Below are positions 43,780 to 52,913 of a DNA stretch of 64,000 bases, piece by piece. The stretch spans positions 8,255,922 through 8,319,921 of the forward strand of contig NZ_CP048289.1 of the NCBI RefSeq assembly GCF_014084105.1, read 5' to 3'. The position numbers and the translations under genes are program-made. Numbering within the stretch: position 1 is the first letter of the stretch; every line of letters starts with the position of its first letter. The stretch is from Streptacidiphilus sp. P02-A3a. Its GTDB lineage: Bacteria > Actinomycetota > Actinomycetes > Streptomycetales > Streptomycetaceae. The notes under the pieces were generated by a model that made no database searches, was not told where the DNA came from, and saw only the letters and a list, made by a program, of their open reading frames with translations.

Positions 43780-44442
43780 ATGGGGAAGCTGCTTTCACTC
43801 AACGTCGGCCGGGACCGGGCCTCCGAGCACACCGACATCGGCCGGACGGCCATCGACAAGCGCCCGGTGGAGGGCCCGCTCGCGGTCGTCGCGCCGGGCC
43901 CGCGCGGCACCCCGGGCAGCAGCGGCAGCGCCCTCGCCGGGGACCAGGTCTGCGACGACCGCCACCACGGCGGCGACGACCAGGCGGTCTACGCCTACAG
44001 CCGGGAGGAGCTGGACCTGTGGCAGCGGGAGCTCGGCCGTGACCTGCACAACGGGTCCTTCGGCGAGAACCTGACCACGGTCGGGGTGGACACCACCGAC
44101 GCGCTGATCGGCGAGCGCTGGCGGATCGGCCCGCAGGTGGTGCTGGAGGTCTGCGCCACCCGGATCCCCTGCCGCACCTTCCAGGGCTGGCTGGAGGAGC
44201 GGCACTGGATGAAGCGGTTCACCAGGCAGGCCCTGCCCGGCGCCTACCTGCGGGTGATCACGCCCGGTGAGATCCGGGCCGGGGACGAGGTGGCCGTGCT
44301 CTCCCGGCCGACGCACCGGGTGACCAGCGGGGTGGTGTTCCGGGCACTGACGCTGGAGCCGGACCTGCTGCCGCTGCTGCTGGAGGTCCCGGAGCTGGGC
44401 GCGCACCAGCGCGACCACGCCGCCCAACGGCTGCGCGGCTAG
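43780..44442 (+). CDS. MOSC domain protein
   Basis: 220 aa MOSC-domain protein: DRHHGGDDQAVYAYSREELDLW, FGENLTT, IGERWRIG and the conserved Cys in CATRIPCRTFQGWL. MOSC proteins are sulfur carriers linked to molybdenum-cofactor enzymes and reductive detoxification, as in YiiM. No Moco enzyme is adjacent. TAGGCT (43768-43773) ends 6 nt before the ATG, so the transcript is probably leaderless. Confidence 0.9.
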   Translation: MGKLLSLNVGRDRASEHTDIGRTAIDKRPVEGPLAVVAPGPRGTPGSSGSALAGDQVCDDRHHGGDDQAVYAYSREELDLWQRELGRDLHNGSFGENLTTVGVDTTDALIGERWRIGPQVVLEVCATRIPCRTFQGWLEERHWMKRFTRQALPGAYLRVITPGEIRAGDEVAVLSRPTHRVTSGVVFRALTLEPDLLPLLLEVPELGAHQRDHAAQRLRG

Positions 44443-44451
44443 CGCGCCGGA

Positions 44452-44502
44452 ACGCGCCGAGGCCCGGCGCCCCGTCGGAACGGGGGCCGGGCCTCGGCGC
44501 GT
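44452..44502. terminator. Bidirectional 16+6-bp terminator between MOSC and groEL1 genes
   Basis: The outer arms 44452-44467 and 44487-44502 pair perfectly over 16 bp; the inner arms CCCCGT (44470-44475) and ACGGGG (44480-44485) close on the loop CGGA. It serves both converging genes. Confidence 0.88.
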
Positions 44503-44517
44503 GCGAGCGGTACCGCC

Positions 44518-46219
<1,702 letters not shown>

Positions 46220-46266
46220 CGGGTCACGACTCTGCGGTCAGCGTCGCAGCTGCGGACAGCTGGGTC

Positions 46267-46575
46267 TTACTTCTGGACGATCGCGAGGACGTCGCGGGCC
46301 GAGAGCACGAGGTACTCCTCGCCGTTGTACTTGACCTCGGTGCCGCCGTACTTGCTGTAGAGCACGATGTCGCCGACGGCCACGTCGAGCGGAAGACGCT
46401 GGCCGTCCTCGAAGCGACCCGGACCAACGGCCAGGACGACGCCCTCCTGGGGCTTCTCCTTGGCAGTGTCCGGAATGACCAGGCCAGAGGCCGTGGTCTT
46501 CTCGGCTTCGAGCGGCTGGACCACAATGCGGTCCTCAAGCGGCTTGATGGCAACCTTGGAGCTGGTGGTCGTCAC
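46267..46575 (-). CDS. groES: Co-chaperonin GroES
   Basis: 102 aa. [27 protein letters not shown] (mobile loop included, quoted in part), VVLAVGPGR and [24 protein letters not shown] are GroES signatures. The start GTG 46575 follows GGGGGAGG; an ATG at 46614 would add 13 residues without a better ribosome site. First gene of the groESL1 operon. Confidence 0.97.
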   Translation of the reverse strand: MTTTSSKVAIKPLEDRIVVQPLEAEKTTASGLVIPDTAKEKPQEGVVLAVGPGRFEDGQRLPLDVAVGDIVLYSKYGGTEVKYNGEEYLVLSARDVLAIVQK

Positions 46576-46683
46576 GTTCCGACCTCCCCCTTCGGAGATC
46601 ACGGGGTGATTCATGTCTTGGGTCGCGGAGAGATTGGTATGGCGCAGCCGTCGTCGCGGTGCCGGACGCGCCCTCTTCGCGGG

Positions 46684-46710
46684 TTAGCGCTCTCCAGTGG
46701 AGAGTGCCAA
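46684..46710. promoter_or_regulatory. CIRCE element (HrcA operator) 2
   Basis: TTAGCGCTC (46684-46692), 9-bp spacer, GAGTGCCAA (46702-46710). It spans the predicted groES transcription start. Confidence 0.85.
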
Positions 46711-46715
46711 CGACG

Positions 46716-46744
46716 ACACTAGGCCGCCGTTAGCACTCAGTCAA
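46716..46744 (-). promoter_or_regulatory. Vegetative promoter of groES-groEL1
   Basis: On the minus strand TTGACT (46744-46739), a 17-nt spacer and TAGTGT (46721-46716). The -35 lies inside the upstream CIRCE element and the start site falls in the downstream one, giving heat-shock repression by HrcA. Confidence 0.8.
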
Positions 46745-46756
46745 CCAGAGTGCCAA
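46730..46756. promoter_or_regulatory. CIRCE element (HrcA operator) 1
   Basis: TTAGCACTC (46730-46738), 9-bp spacer, GAGTGCCAA (46748-46756), only two bases from the perfect CIRCE palindrome. It overlaps the -35 of groES and lies 27 bp before the divergent methyltransferase gene, which might share the control. Confidence 0.9.
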
Positions 46757-46782
46757 CGAGTCGCTTACGCGATGATGAACGC

Positions 46783-47976
46783 GTGGAGATCGAGACCTTC
46801 CGGACCCTGCTGACCGACCGGGGCCAGACCCTGCTGGAAGAGGCGCGCGGCCACGCGCCCGGCGAGGAGCTGGCGCTGCTGACCCGGCTGCGCCGGGAGC
46901 ATCCGCCGGAGCTGGTCTCCGCCGCCGTCGGGCAGGCCCGGCTGCGGCAGCGGGCGGCGGCGAAGTTCGGCGCGGACGCGGAACGGATGTACTTCACCCC
47001 GGACGGCGTCGAGCAGGCCACCCGGACCAGCGTCGCCCAGTGGCGGGCGCGGCGGTTCGCGGATCTGGGCGTGCGGCGGCTGGCCGACCTGTGCTCCGGC
47101 GTCGGCGGCGACGCGATCGCCCTGGCCCGGGCCGGGATCTCGGTGCTCGCGGTCGACCGCGACCCGCTGACCTGCGCCGTCGCCGAGGCCAACGCGGCGG
47201 CGCTGGGCCTGGCCGAGCTGATCGAGCAGCGCTGCGCCGACGTCGCCGGGATCGCCCTGGACGGCTTCGACGCGGTCTTCGTCGACCCGGCCCGACGCGG
47301 GGGCCGGGGCGGTGGCCGGGCGACGGGCGGCCGGATCTTCGACCCGGAGGCCTACTCGCCGCCGCTGAGCTGGGCGGTCGGCGCGGCGCGGCGGGCGCCG
47401 TTCGCGGCGCTGAAGGTCGCGCCGGGGATCCCGCACGACGCGGTGCCGCCGGAGGCCGAGGCGGAGTGGGTCTCCGACGGCGGCGACGTCAAGGAGGCCG
47501 TGCTGTGGTTCGGCACCGCCGCCGGACAACCCCATCGGGCGACCCTGCTCCCCGCCGGTGCCAGCCTCACCGGCGGCCGACTGCCCGACCCCGAGCCGGG
47601 ACCGGTCCGCCGCTACCTGTACGAGCCGGACGGCGCGGTGATCCGCGCCCACCTGGTCGCCGAGGTGGCCGAGCAGCTGGACGCCACGCTGATCGACCCG
47701 ACCATCGCCTACCTCACCACCGACCGGCTGCGGCCCACCCCGTACGCGACGGCGTACGAGATCGGCGACGTGCTCCCGTTCGGCCTGAAGAAGCTCAAGG
47801 CGCTGCTGCGGGAGCGCGGCGTGGGCACGGTCGTCATCAAGAAGCGCGGCTCGGCGATCGAGCCGGAGGAGCTGCGCCGCCGACTCAAACCCGAAGGAGT
47901 GAACTCCTGCACGGTCTTCCTCACCCGGGTGGCGGGTGCCCCGACGATGCTGCTGGGGCAGCCCGTCCGGGCGTAG
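46783..47976 (+). CDS. SAM-dependent methyltransferase with THUMP-like C-terminal domain
   Basis: 397 aa from GTG 46783. A class I methyltransferase fold is visible in ADLCSGVGGDAIALARAG (SAM loop), VLAVDRDPLTC (acidic residue binding ribose) and AVFVDPARRGGRGGG (DPAR motif IV). The C-terminal part RERGVGTVVIKKRGSAIEPEELRRRLKP matches the THUMP-like domain of this widespread actinobacterial family. The substrate is not known; an RNA or protein target is suggested by the fold. It is divergent from groES. Confidence 0.87.
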   Translation: MEIETFRTLLTDRGQTLLEEARGHAPGEELALLTRLRREHPPELVSAAVGQARLRQRAAAKFGADAERMYFTPDGVEQATRTSVAQWRARRFADLGVRRLADLCSGVGGDAIALARAGISVLAVDRDPLTCAVAEANAAALGLAELIEQRCADVAGIALDGFDAVFVDPARRGGRGGGRATGGRIFDPEAYSPPLSWAVGAARRAPFAALKVAPGIPHDAVPPEAEAEWVSDGGDVKEAVLWFGTAAGQPHRATLLPAGASLTGGRLPDPEPGPVRRYLYEPDGAVIRAHLVAEVAEQLDATLIDPTIAYLTTDRLRPTPYATAYEIGDVLPFGLKKLKALLRERGVGTVVIKKRGSAIEPEELRRRLKPEGVNSCTVFLTRVAGAPTMLLGQPVRA

Positions 47977-48033
47977 CCCGGCAGAGCACGTGCTGGACAC
48001 CGCGCCGCTGCTGGAGGGCCAGGGACGCTGGGG

Positions 48034-48930
48034 CTAGGGCCGCTGGATGTAGTCGTCCAGGCGGGCGACGGCGAAGCCCTGCTCCTCGATGCGCTTGACC
48101 ATGTTGGCGAACATCTTGGTCATGGTCTCGCCCTTGAGCTCCGAGGGGCCGCGGAAGTGGGCCAGGATGATGTCGCCGTCCTGGAGCTTGCGGGTGGGGG
48201 TCTGGTACTCAAGACCGGTGATCTCCATGGTCTCGGTCCAGTAGACGATGGCGCGCGGGCCGCAGGCCTGGACGGCGGTGTTCAGCGCGGTGGAGTAGGC
48301 GCCCGCGCCGTAGGGGGGCCGGAACAGGTACGGGGCGGTGCCGTACTGGGCGGTGAGGATCTTCTGGTCGCCGCAGACCTCCTGCTGCTGCTGGTCCTCG
48401 GAGATGGTGTTCATCGCCGGGTGGTGCAGCGTGTGGTTCTGGATGCTGTTGCCCAGGGCCTGGAGCGGCTTGAAGTACCCGTAGTCGTTCTTGATGGTGT
48501 CGTTCATCAGGAACATGGTGATCGGGATCCGCAGGTCCTGTTCCATTCGGATGAAGGCCGGGTCCTTCTCCGCGCCGTCGTCCACGGTGATGAAGACGAC
48601 CTTCTGGTCGGTCGGGACCTGCTTGATCACCGGGACCTTGCCGGTACGGGTCAGCTTGATCGGGCGGTCGGCGGGCGGCGCGGGGGTCGGCAGCAGCGGG
48701 GTCAGGCCCCACTTGGCCCACACCGCGGCCCGCGCGGCGGCGGCCTGTGCCGAGGCGGCAGCGGCGGCCGAGGCGGAGGCGGCAGCCGAGGCGGTCGCCG
48801 CGTCACCGGCCGCGGGCGCCGTGGACGCCCCCGGGCCGCTCGCCGCGGGCGTGCCGCCGCAGGCACCGGCCAGCGCCATCAGGGCGAGCACGCCCGCCGT
48901 CGTGCCGAGCGTCCTGCCGTACCGCTTCAC
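48034..48930 (-). CDS. Polysaccharide deacetylase lipoprotein (NodB domain)
   Basis: 298 aa from GTG 48930. A lipobox LALMALAGAC (Cys24) marks a lipoprotein, followed by an Ala-rich linker (about 35-70). The NodB domain has FITVDDGAEKDP (Asp pair), the zinc His pair in NHTLHHP and RPPYGAGA. Such enzymes remove acetyl groups from peptidoglycan or other surface glycans on the outside of the membrane. Shine-Dalgarno GGGAG. Confidence 0.88.
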   Translation of the reverse strand: MKRYGRTLGTTAGVLALMALAGACGGTPAASGPGASTAPAAGDAATASAAASASAAAAASAQAAAARAAVWAKWGLTPLLPTPAPPADRPIKLTRTGKVPVIKQVPTDQKVVFITVDDGAEKDPAFIRMEQDLRIPITMFLMNDTIKNDYGYFKPLQALGNSIQNHTLHHPAMNTISEDQQQQEVCGDQKILTAQYGTAPYLFRPPYGAGAYSTALNTAVQACGPRAIVYWTETMEITGLEYQTPTRKLQDGDIILAHFRGPSELKGETMTKMFANMVKRIEEQGFAVARLDDYIQRP

Positions 48931-49033
48931 GCTGTGAGCTCCCGAGGTGTCGACTGCTACCGAAGGAGCAGACGCTACCGACTCACAGGCAGTTCCCAGT
49001 AATCGCCCAGCGGGCGGCCCCCACCGGGACGGC

Positions 49034-50128
49034 TCACTCGGACAGGCGGTGCAGTTCGTCGTGCGGGAGCGGCGCCGGGACGTGGGTCTCGGTCACCGGC
49101 AGCGAGGAGTCCGCCGACAGGTCCAGCGCCGAGGGGGCCCGGTTGCGCCAGACCATCTCCGCGCCGAGCGCGGCCACCATCGCGCCGTTGTCGGTGCACA
49201 GCTTCATCCGGGGCACCCGCAGGGTGATCCCGGCGCGCTCGCAGCGCTCCTGCGCCATCGCCCGCAGCCGCGAGTTGGCGGCCACCCCGCCGCCGATCAT
49301 CAGATGGTCCACCCCGTTGTCCCGGCAGGCCCGTACCGCCTTGCGGGTCAGTACGTCGGTCACGGCCTCCTGGAAGGAGGCGGCGACGTCGCGCACCGGG
49401 ACCTCCTCGCCCGCCCGGCGCTTGGCCTCGACCCAGCGGGCCACGGCGGTCTTCAGGCCGGAGAAGGAGAAGTCGTAGGCGCCAGTCGTGGAGCTCGCGG
49501 TACGCGGCCCGCTGAGGCCGCGCGGGAAGGCGATCGCCCCGGGGTCGCCCTCGGTGGCGTACCGGTCGATCACCGGGCCGCCGGGGAAGCCGAGGCCGAG
49601 CACCCGGGCGACCTTGTCGAAGGCCTCCCCGGCGGCGTCGTCGATGGTGGCCCCGAGCGAGCGGACGTCGCTGGTGATGTCGCTGGTCAGCAGCAGCGAG
49701 GAGTGCCCGCCGGAGACCAGCAGCGCCATCGTCGGCTCCGGCAGCCGCCCGTGCTCCAGCTGGTCCACGCAGATGTGCGAGGCCAGGTGGTTCACCCCGT
49801 ACAGCGGCTTGTCCAGCGCGTACGCGTACGCCTTGGCGGCGGAGACGCCGACCAGCAGCGCGCCGGCCAGGCCCGGGCCCGCGGTGACCGCGATGCCGTC
49901 CAGGTCGCTCGCCTTGATCCCGGCCTCGTCCAGCGCGCGCTGGACGGTGGGCACCATCGACTCCAGGTGCGCCCGGCTGGCGATCTCCGGGACCACCCCG
50001 CCGAAGCGCCCGTGCTCCTCGACGCTGGTGGCGACGGCGTCGGCGAGCAGGGTGGTGCCCCGGACGATGCCGACCCCGGTCTCGTCGCAGGAGGTCTCGA
50101 TGCCGAGGACCAGCGGTTCGTCAGCCAT
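49034..50128 (-). CDS. tsaD: tRNA N6-threonylcarbamoyladenosine transferase subunit TsaD
   Basis: 364 aa. ASKHA fold: [17 protein letters not shown], metal His in SRAHLES and [22 protein letters not shown], and [11 protein letters not shown]. With TsaB and TsaE it attaches the threonylcarbamoyl group to A37 of ANN-decoding tRNAs. It is last in the tsaB-rimI-tsaD operon, 6 bp after rimI. Confidence 0.96.
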   Translation of the reverse strand: MADEPLVLGIETSCDETGVGIVRGTTLLADAVATSVEEHGRFGGVVPEIASRAHLESMVPTVQRALDEAGIKASDLDGIAVTAGPGLAGALLVGVSAAKAYAYALDKPLYGVNHLASHICVDQLEHGRLPEPTMALLVSGGHSSLLLTSDITSDVRSLGATIDDAAGEAFDKVARVLGLGFPGGPVIDRYATEGDPGAIAFPRGLSGPRTASSTTGAYDFSFSGLKTAVARWVEAKRRAGEEVPVRDVAASFQEAVTDVLTRKAVRACRDNGVDHLMIGGGVAANSRLRAMAQERCERAGITLRVPRMKLCTDNGAMVAALGAEMVWRNRAPSALDLSADSSLPVTETHVPAPLPHDELHRLSE

Positions 50129-50134
50129 GGCGGG

Positions 50135-50650
50135 TCATGCTCCTACGTCGTTCATCTGCTCGGACAGGGTCTCGGCGGAGAGGGTCTCGGCGGGGTGCTC
50201 CAGCCGCATCACCAGGGCATCGGTCCCGGACGGCTGGTAGTAGTTCCGGCGGACGCCGATCGGCTCGAAGCCGAAGCGCCGGTACAGCCGCTGGGCGCGC
50301 TCGTTGTCGACCCGGACCTCCAGCAGTACGCCCGCGCAGTCCGCGCGGACGGCCCGCACCAGCAGCCGGGTCAGCAGCCGGGCTCCGAGGCCGCTGCCCC
50401 AGTACCGCTCGGCCACCGCGATGGTCTGCACGTCGCCCTCTCCGGCGACGGCCATCAGCCCGGCGTAGCCCGCGATCCGGCCGTCGGGCCCCTCGGCCAC
50501 GGTGTACCAGCGGGTGGCCCGGGGGTGGCGGGAGTCGGCGAGCTCGGACCAGAACATCCCGGTGGACCAGGCGTCGTCCGGGAACAGCTCGCGTTCCAGT
50601 TCCAGCACCGGCGGGATGTCCCACCAGCGCATCTCGCGCAGAATGATCAT
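50135..50650 (-). CDS. rimI: Ribosomal protein S18-alanine N-acetyltransferase RimI (GNAT)
   Basis: 171 aa GNAT domain: WTGMFWSEL-type motif (STGMFWSEL), acetyl-CoA loop RYWGSGLGARLL, and EVRVDNERAQRLYRRFGFEPIGVRRNYY (quoted in part), the standard RimI end. Its ATG overlaps the tsaB stop (ATGA). Other N-terminal protein targets are possible. Confidence 0.92.
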   Translation of the reverse strand: MIILREMRWWDIPPVLELERELFPDDAWSTGMFWSELADSRHPRATRWYTVAEGPDGRIAGYAGLMAVAGEGDVQTIAVAERYWGSGLGARLLTRLLVRAVRADCAGVLLEVRVDNERAQRLYRRFGFEPIGVRRNYYQPSGTDALVMRLEHPAETLSAETLSEQMNDVGA

Positions 50651-51321
50651 GCTGGGAGGACCGTCTTGTAGTTCTTCGGCACCTCGGCGTCGGGTCGGCG
50701 CAGGTACAGCGGCACCGGCTCGGGCAGCTCGCGGCCCGCCGCCAGCTCGTCCGCGGCGAACGCCGCCAGGGCCGCGGCGGACTGGTACTCCGGCAGGCCG
50801 GGGGCGGGCGCGGCGAAGACCTCGGGGTAGAGCAGCGCGCCCGCGCCCACTGCCGCCAGGCCGCACACCTCCTCCGCGATGTCGGCCGGGCGGTCCACCC
50901 TGGGGCCGTCCAGCCGCTGCCCCGAGCCGTCGTAGCGGGCCCAGTAGACCTCCTTGCGGCGGGCGTCGGTCGCCGCCACGAAGGGGCCCTGGAGCCCGGC
51001 GTCGCGGGCCGCCCGGGCGATGCCGTCCAGCGTGCAGACGCCGTGCACCGGGATGCCGAGGGCGTGCCCGAGCGCGGCGGCGGTAGCCAGGCCGACCCGC
51101 AGGCCGGTGTAGGGACCCGGTCCGGCGCCGACCGCGATGGCGCCGAGCGCGTGCTTGTCCACCCCGGCGGCGCGCAGCACCTCGTCGATGGTGGGCAGCA
51201 GCAGCTCACCGTGCCGCCGGGCGTCGATCCGGTCGCTGGCGGCGAGAGTGAGCCGCCGTTCGGTGTCGTGGAGGGCGACGGTGACGGCGGGGGTGGCGGT
51301 GTCGAACGCGAGGAGCAGCAC
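50647..51321 (-). CDS. tsaB: tRNA threonylcarbamoyladenosine biosynthesis protein TsaB
   Basis: 224 aa. LLLAFDTATPAVTVAL, GAIAVGAGPGPYTGLRVGLATA and VAATDARRKEVYWARY are TsaB signatures; it is the non-catalytic ASKHA partner of TsaD. First gene of the tsaB-rimI-tsaD operon. Start GTG 51321. In most streptomycetes tsaE lies directly upstream; here about 1.05 kb with two other genes intervenes. Confidence 0.95.
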   Translation of the reverse strand: MLLLAFDTATPAVTVALHDTERRLTLAASDRIDARRHGELLLPTIDEVLRAAGVDKHALGAIAVGAGPGPYTGLRVGLATAAALGHALGIPVHGVCTLDGIARAARDAGLQGPFVAATDARRKEVYWARYDGSGQRLDGPRVDRPADIAEEVCGLAAVGAGALLYPEVFAAPAPGLPEYQSAAALAAFAADELAAGRELPEPVPLYLRRPDAEVPKNYKTVLPA

Positions 51322-51434
51322 CCATCCAGGTTAGAGCGTCCCGCCGCCGGAGCCGCCCGCGTCCTGCGGATGGGCCGGGCCTGGCAGGATGGGCATGCTG
51401 TTCATCGGAATGTCAGGCAGGCACAGGAGGACTT

Positions 51435-51998
51435 GTGGCGAAGATCGGATCCAGCATCGTCGTCACCGGGCTCACCGCGTCGGCGCTCGCCGTGGTGACC
51501 ATGCTGGCTGTCCAGGCGAAGAGCGACGCCACCGTGACCGCCCCCGGCACGGCCACCGGGACGGTGTCCAGCGGGCCCACCGCGGGCAAGGGCGGCAAGA
51601 CCGCCGCGGCCCCGGCGCTGCCAGCCGGGACCGGCACCGACAAGCGGGTGGTGTACTCGCTCAGCCAGCGGCGGGTGTGGCTGGTGGACGCGGGCGCGAA
51701 GACCGCCGAGCAGACCTTCGTCGTGCAGCCGAGCGCGGTCAGCCCGCTGGCGGGCAGCTACAGCATCACCGCGCAGGACTCGCCGAAGCACCTCGGCTCG
51801 GACGGGGTCGAGATCGAGAACGTGGTGCTGTTCGCCTCGAACCAGGGGATCGCGATCGGCTTCAGTTCGGCGGTGGACGGCAGCATGGCCTCGCCCCCGC
51901 CGAGCAAGCACACCGGCGGTATCCGGGAGACCGTCGCCGACGGCAAGGCGCTGTACGCGTTCACCACCATCGGCATGCCGGTGATCGTGGTCGGCTGA
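51435..51998 (+). CDS. Secreted L,D-transpeptidase-like protein lacking catalytic residues
   Basis: 187 aa from GTG 51435 with GGAGG upstream. An N-terminal hydrophobic segment (about residues 6-26) directs it to the membrane or outside. The rest follows the YkuD fold: RVVYSLSQRRVWLVDAG, a central strand FASNQGIAIGFSS, and GGIRETVADGKALYAF with GMPVIVVG. Where active enzymes have the His of (I)xIHG and the SHGC(I/V)R nucleophile, this one has IAIGF and SKHTGGIRE, so both catalytic residues are gone. It is probably a wall-binding or regulatory homologue. Confidence 0.72.
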   Translation: MAKIGSSIVVTGLTASALAVVTMLAVQAKSDATVTAPGTATGTVSSGPTAGKGGKTAAAPALPAGTGTDKRVVYSLSQRRVWLVDAGAKTAEQTFVVQPSAVSPLAGSYSITAQDSPKHLGSDGVEIENVVLFASNQGIAIGFSSAVDGSMASPPPSKHTGGIRETVADGKALYAFTTIGMPVIVVG

Positions 51999-52052
51999 GC
52001 GCCCGGCCGGGAGCGCGTCGTCGGCCGACCGACGTGATCCGAAAGACCGGCC

Positions 52053-52286
52053 CTAGGCGGCGGCGCGGGCCGGCGGCTCGCCGGGGCGCGCCGGGTCGGC
52101 CGGGAGCCCCCGGGCGGTCTCGGCGGCGGACGGCGGCCTGCTGACGGCCCGGGCCGCGGCGGAGGCGGCGAGCAGCGCGGCGATGCCGCCGCCGGTGCCA
52201 CTGGCGGTGCTCCGCCGCTCGGCTGCGAACGCGGTGGTGACGGCGGCCGTGGTGGTACGGGCTCGACGAGGGGTCGTGCCGGACAT
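52053..52286 (-). CDS. Small Ala/Arg/Pro-rich protein, unknown
   Basis: 77 aa, ATG 52286 preceded by GGGAGG at ideal spacing. The composition is Ala/Thr/Arg-rich, with one weakly hydrophobic stretch (GIAALLAASAAARAV). No domain is recognised. The good ribosome site argues for a real gene; the composition is close to that of noncoding GC-rich sequence. Confidence 0.4.
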   Translation of the reverse strand: MSGTTPRRARTTTAAVTTAFAAERRSTASGTGGGIAALLAASAAARAVSRPPSAAETARGLPADPARPGEPPARAAA

Positions 52287-52333
52287 GTCGCCTCCCGGTG
52301 TTGTCCTGCCGACGGCTCTTACTTACCTCCATC

Positions 52334-52354
52334 TTCCCGACAGAGCGTCGGAAA
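52334..52354 (-). terminator. Hairpin after tsaE
   Basis: TTCCCGAC (52334-52341) pairs with GTCGGAAA (52347-52354), with one G-T pair and a 5-nt loop, 20 bp past the tsaE stop. Confidence 0.6.
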
Positions 52355-52374
52355 GACAACCGTCAGCGCGCCGG

Positions 52375-52875
52375 TCACACCGCGTCGCCCGCCAACAGCC
52401 CCCAGTCGGCGTCGTTCCAGCGCTCGCCGAGGCCGGTCAGGGTGACCGTGCGCGGGTCGGCGTCGTCGGCCGCGAGGGCGTCGCCGCCGAGCGCCCGTTC
52501 GATGCGGACCTCCAGCCGGGAGTCGGACAGCTCCTCGACCCGGCCCTCGCCCCACTCCACGACGACCACCGACTCGGGCAGCGAGACGTCCAGGTCCAGG
52601 TCCTCCATCTGGTCCAGGCCGCCGCCGAGGCGGTAGGCGTCCACATGGACCAGCGCCGGTCCGGCGGCCAGCGGCGGGTGCACCCGGGCGATCACGAAGG
52701 TCGGCGAGGTGACCGCGCCGCGCACGCCCAGGCCCTCGCCCAGGCCCCGGGTCAGCGTGGTCTTGCCCGCGCCCAGCTCCCCGGACAGCAGCACCAGGTC
52801 GCCCGGGCGGAGCAGCCGGGCCAGGGCGCGGCCCAGCTCGCGCATGGCCTCGGGGTCGGCGACGGTGATCCGCAT
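52375..52875 (-). CDS. tsaE: tRNA threonylcarbamoyladenosine biosynthesis ATPase TsaE
   Basis: 166 aa. Walker A GELGAGKTTLT (about residues 32-42), SPTFVIARVH and VVVVEWGEGRVEEL (Walker B/W-G-E motif) identify TsaE, the ATPase that resets the TsaB-TsaD complex. It lies 38 bp downstream of the hydrolase gene, probably in the alr-hydrolase-tsaE operon. Confidence 0.95.
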   Translation of the reverse strand: MRITVADPEAMRELGRALARLLRPGDLVLLSGELGAGKTTLTRGLGEGLGVRGAVTSPTFVIARVHPPLAAGPALVHVDAYRLGGGLDQMEDLDLDVSLPESVVVVEWGEGRVEELSDSRLEVRIERALGGDALAADDADPRTVTLTGLGERWNDADWGLLAGDAV

Positions 52876-52913
52876 GGCGGTCCTCTCCAGCTCTCGGTGG
52901 TACGGCGGGCCGG

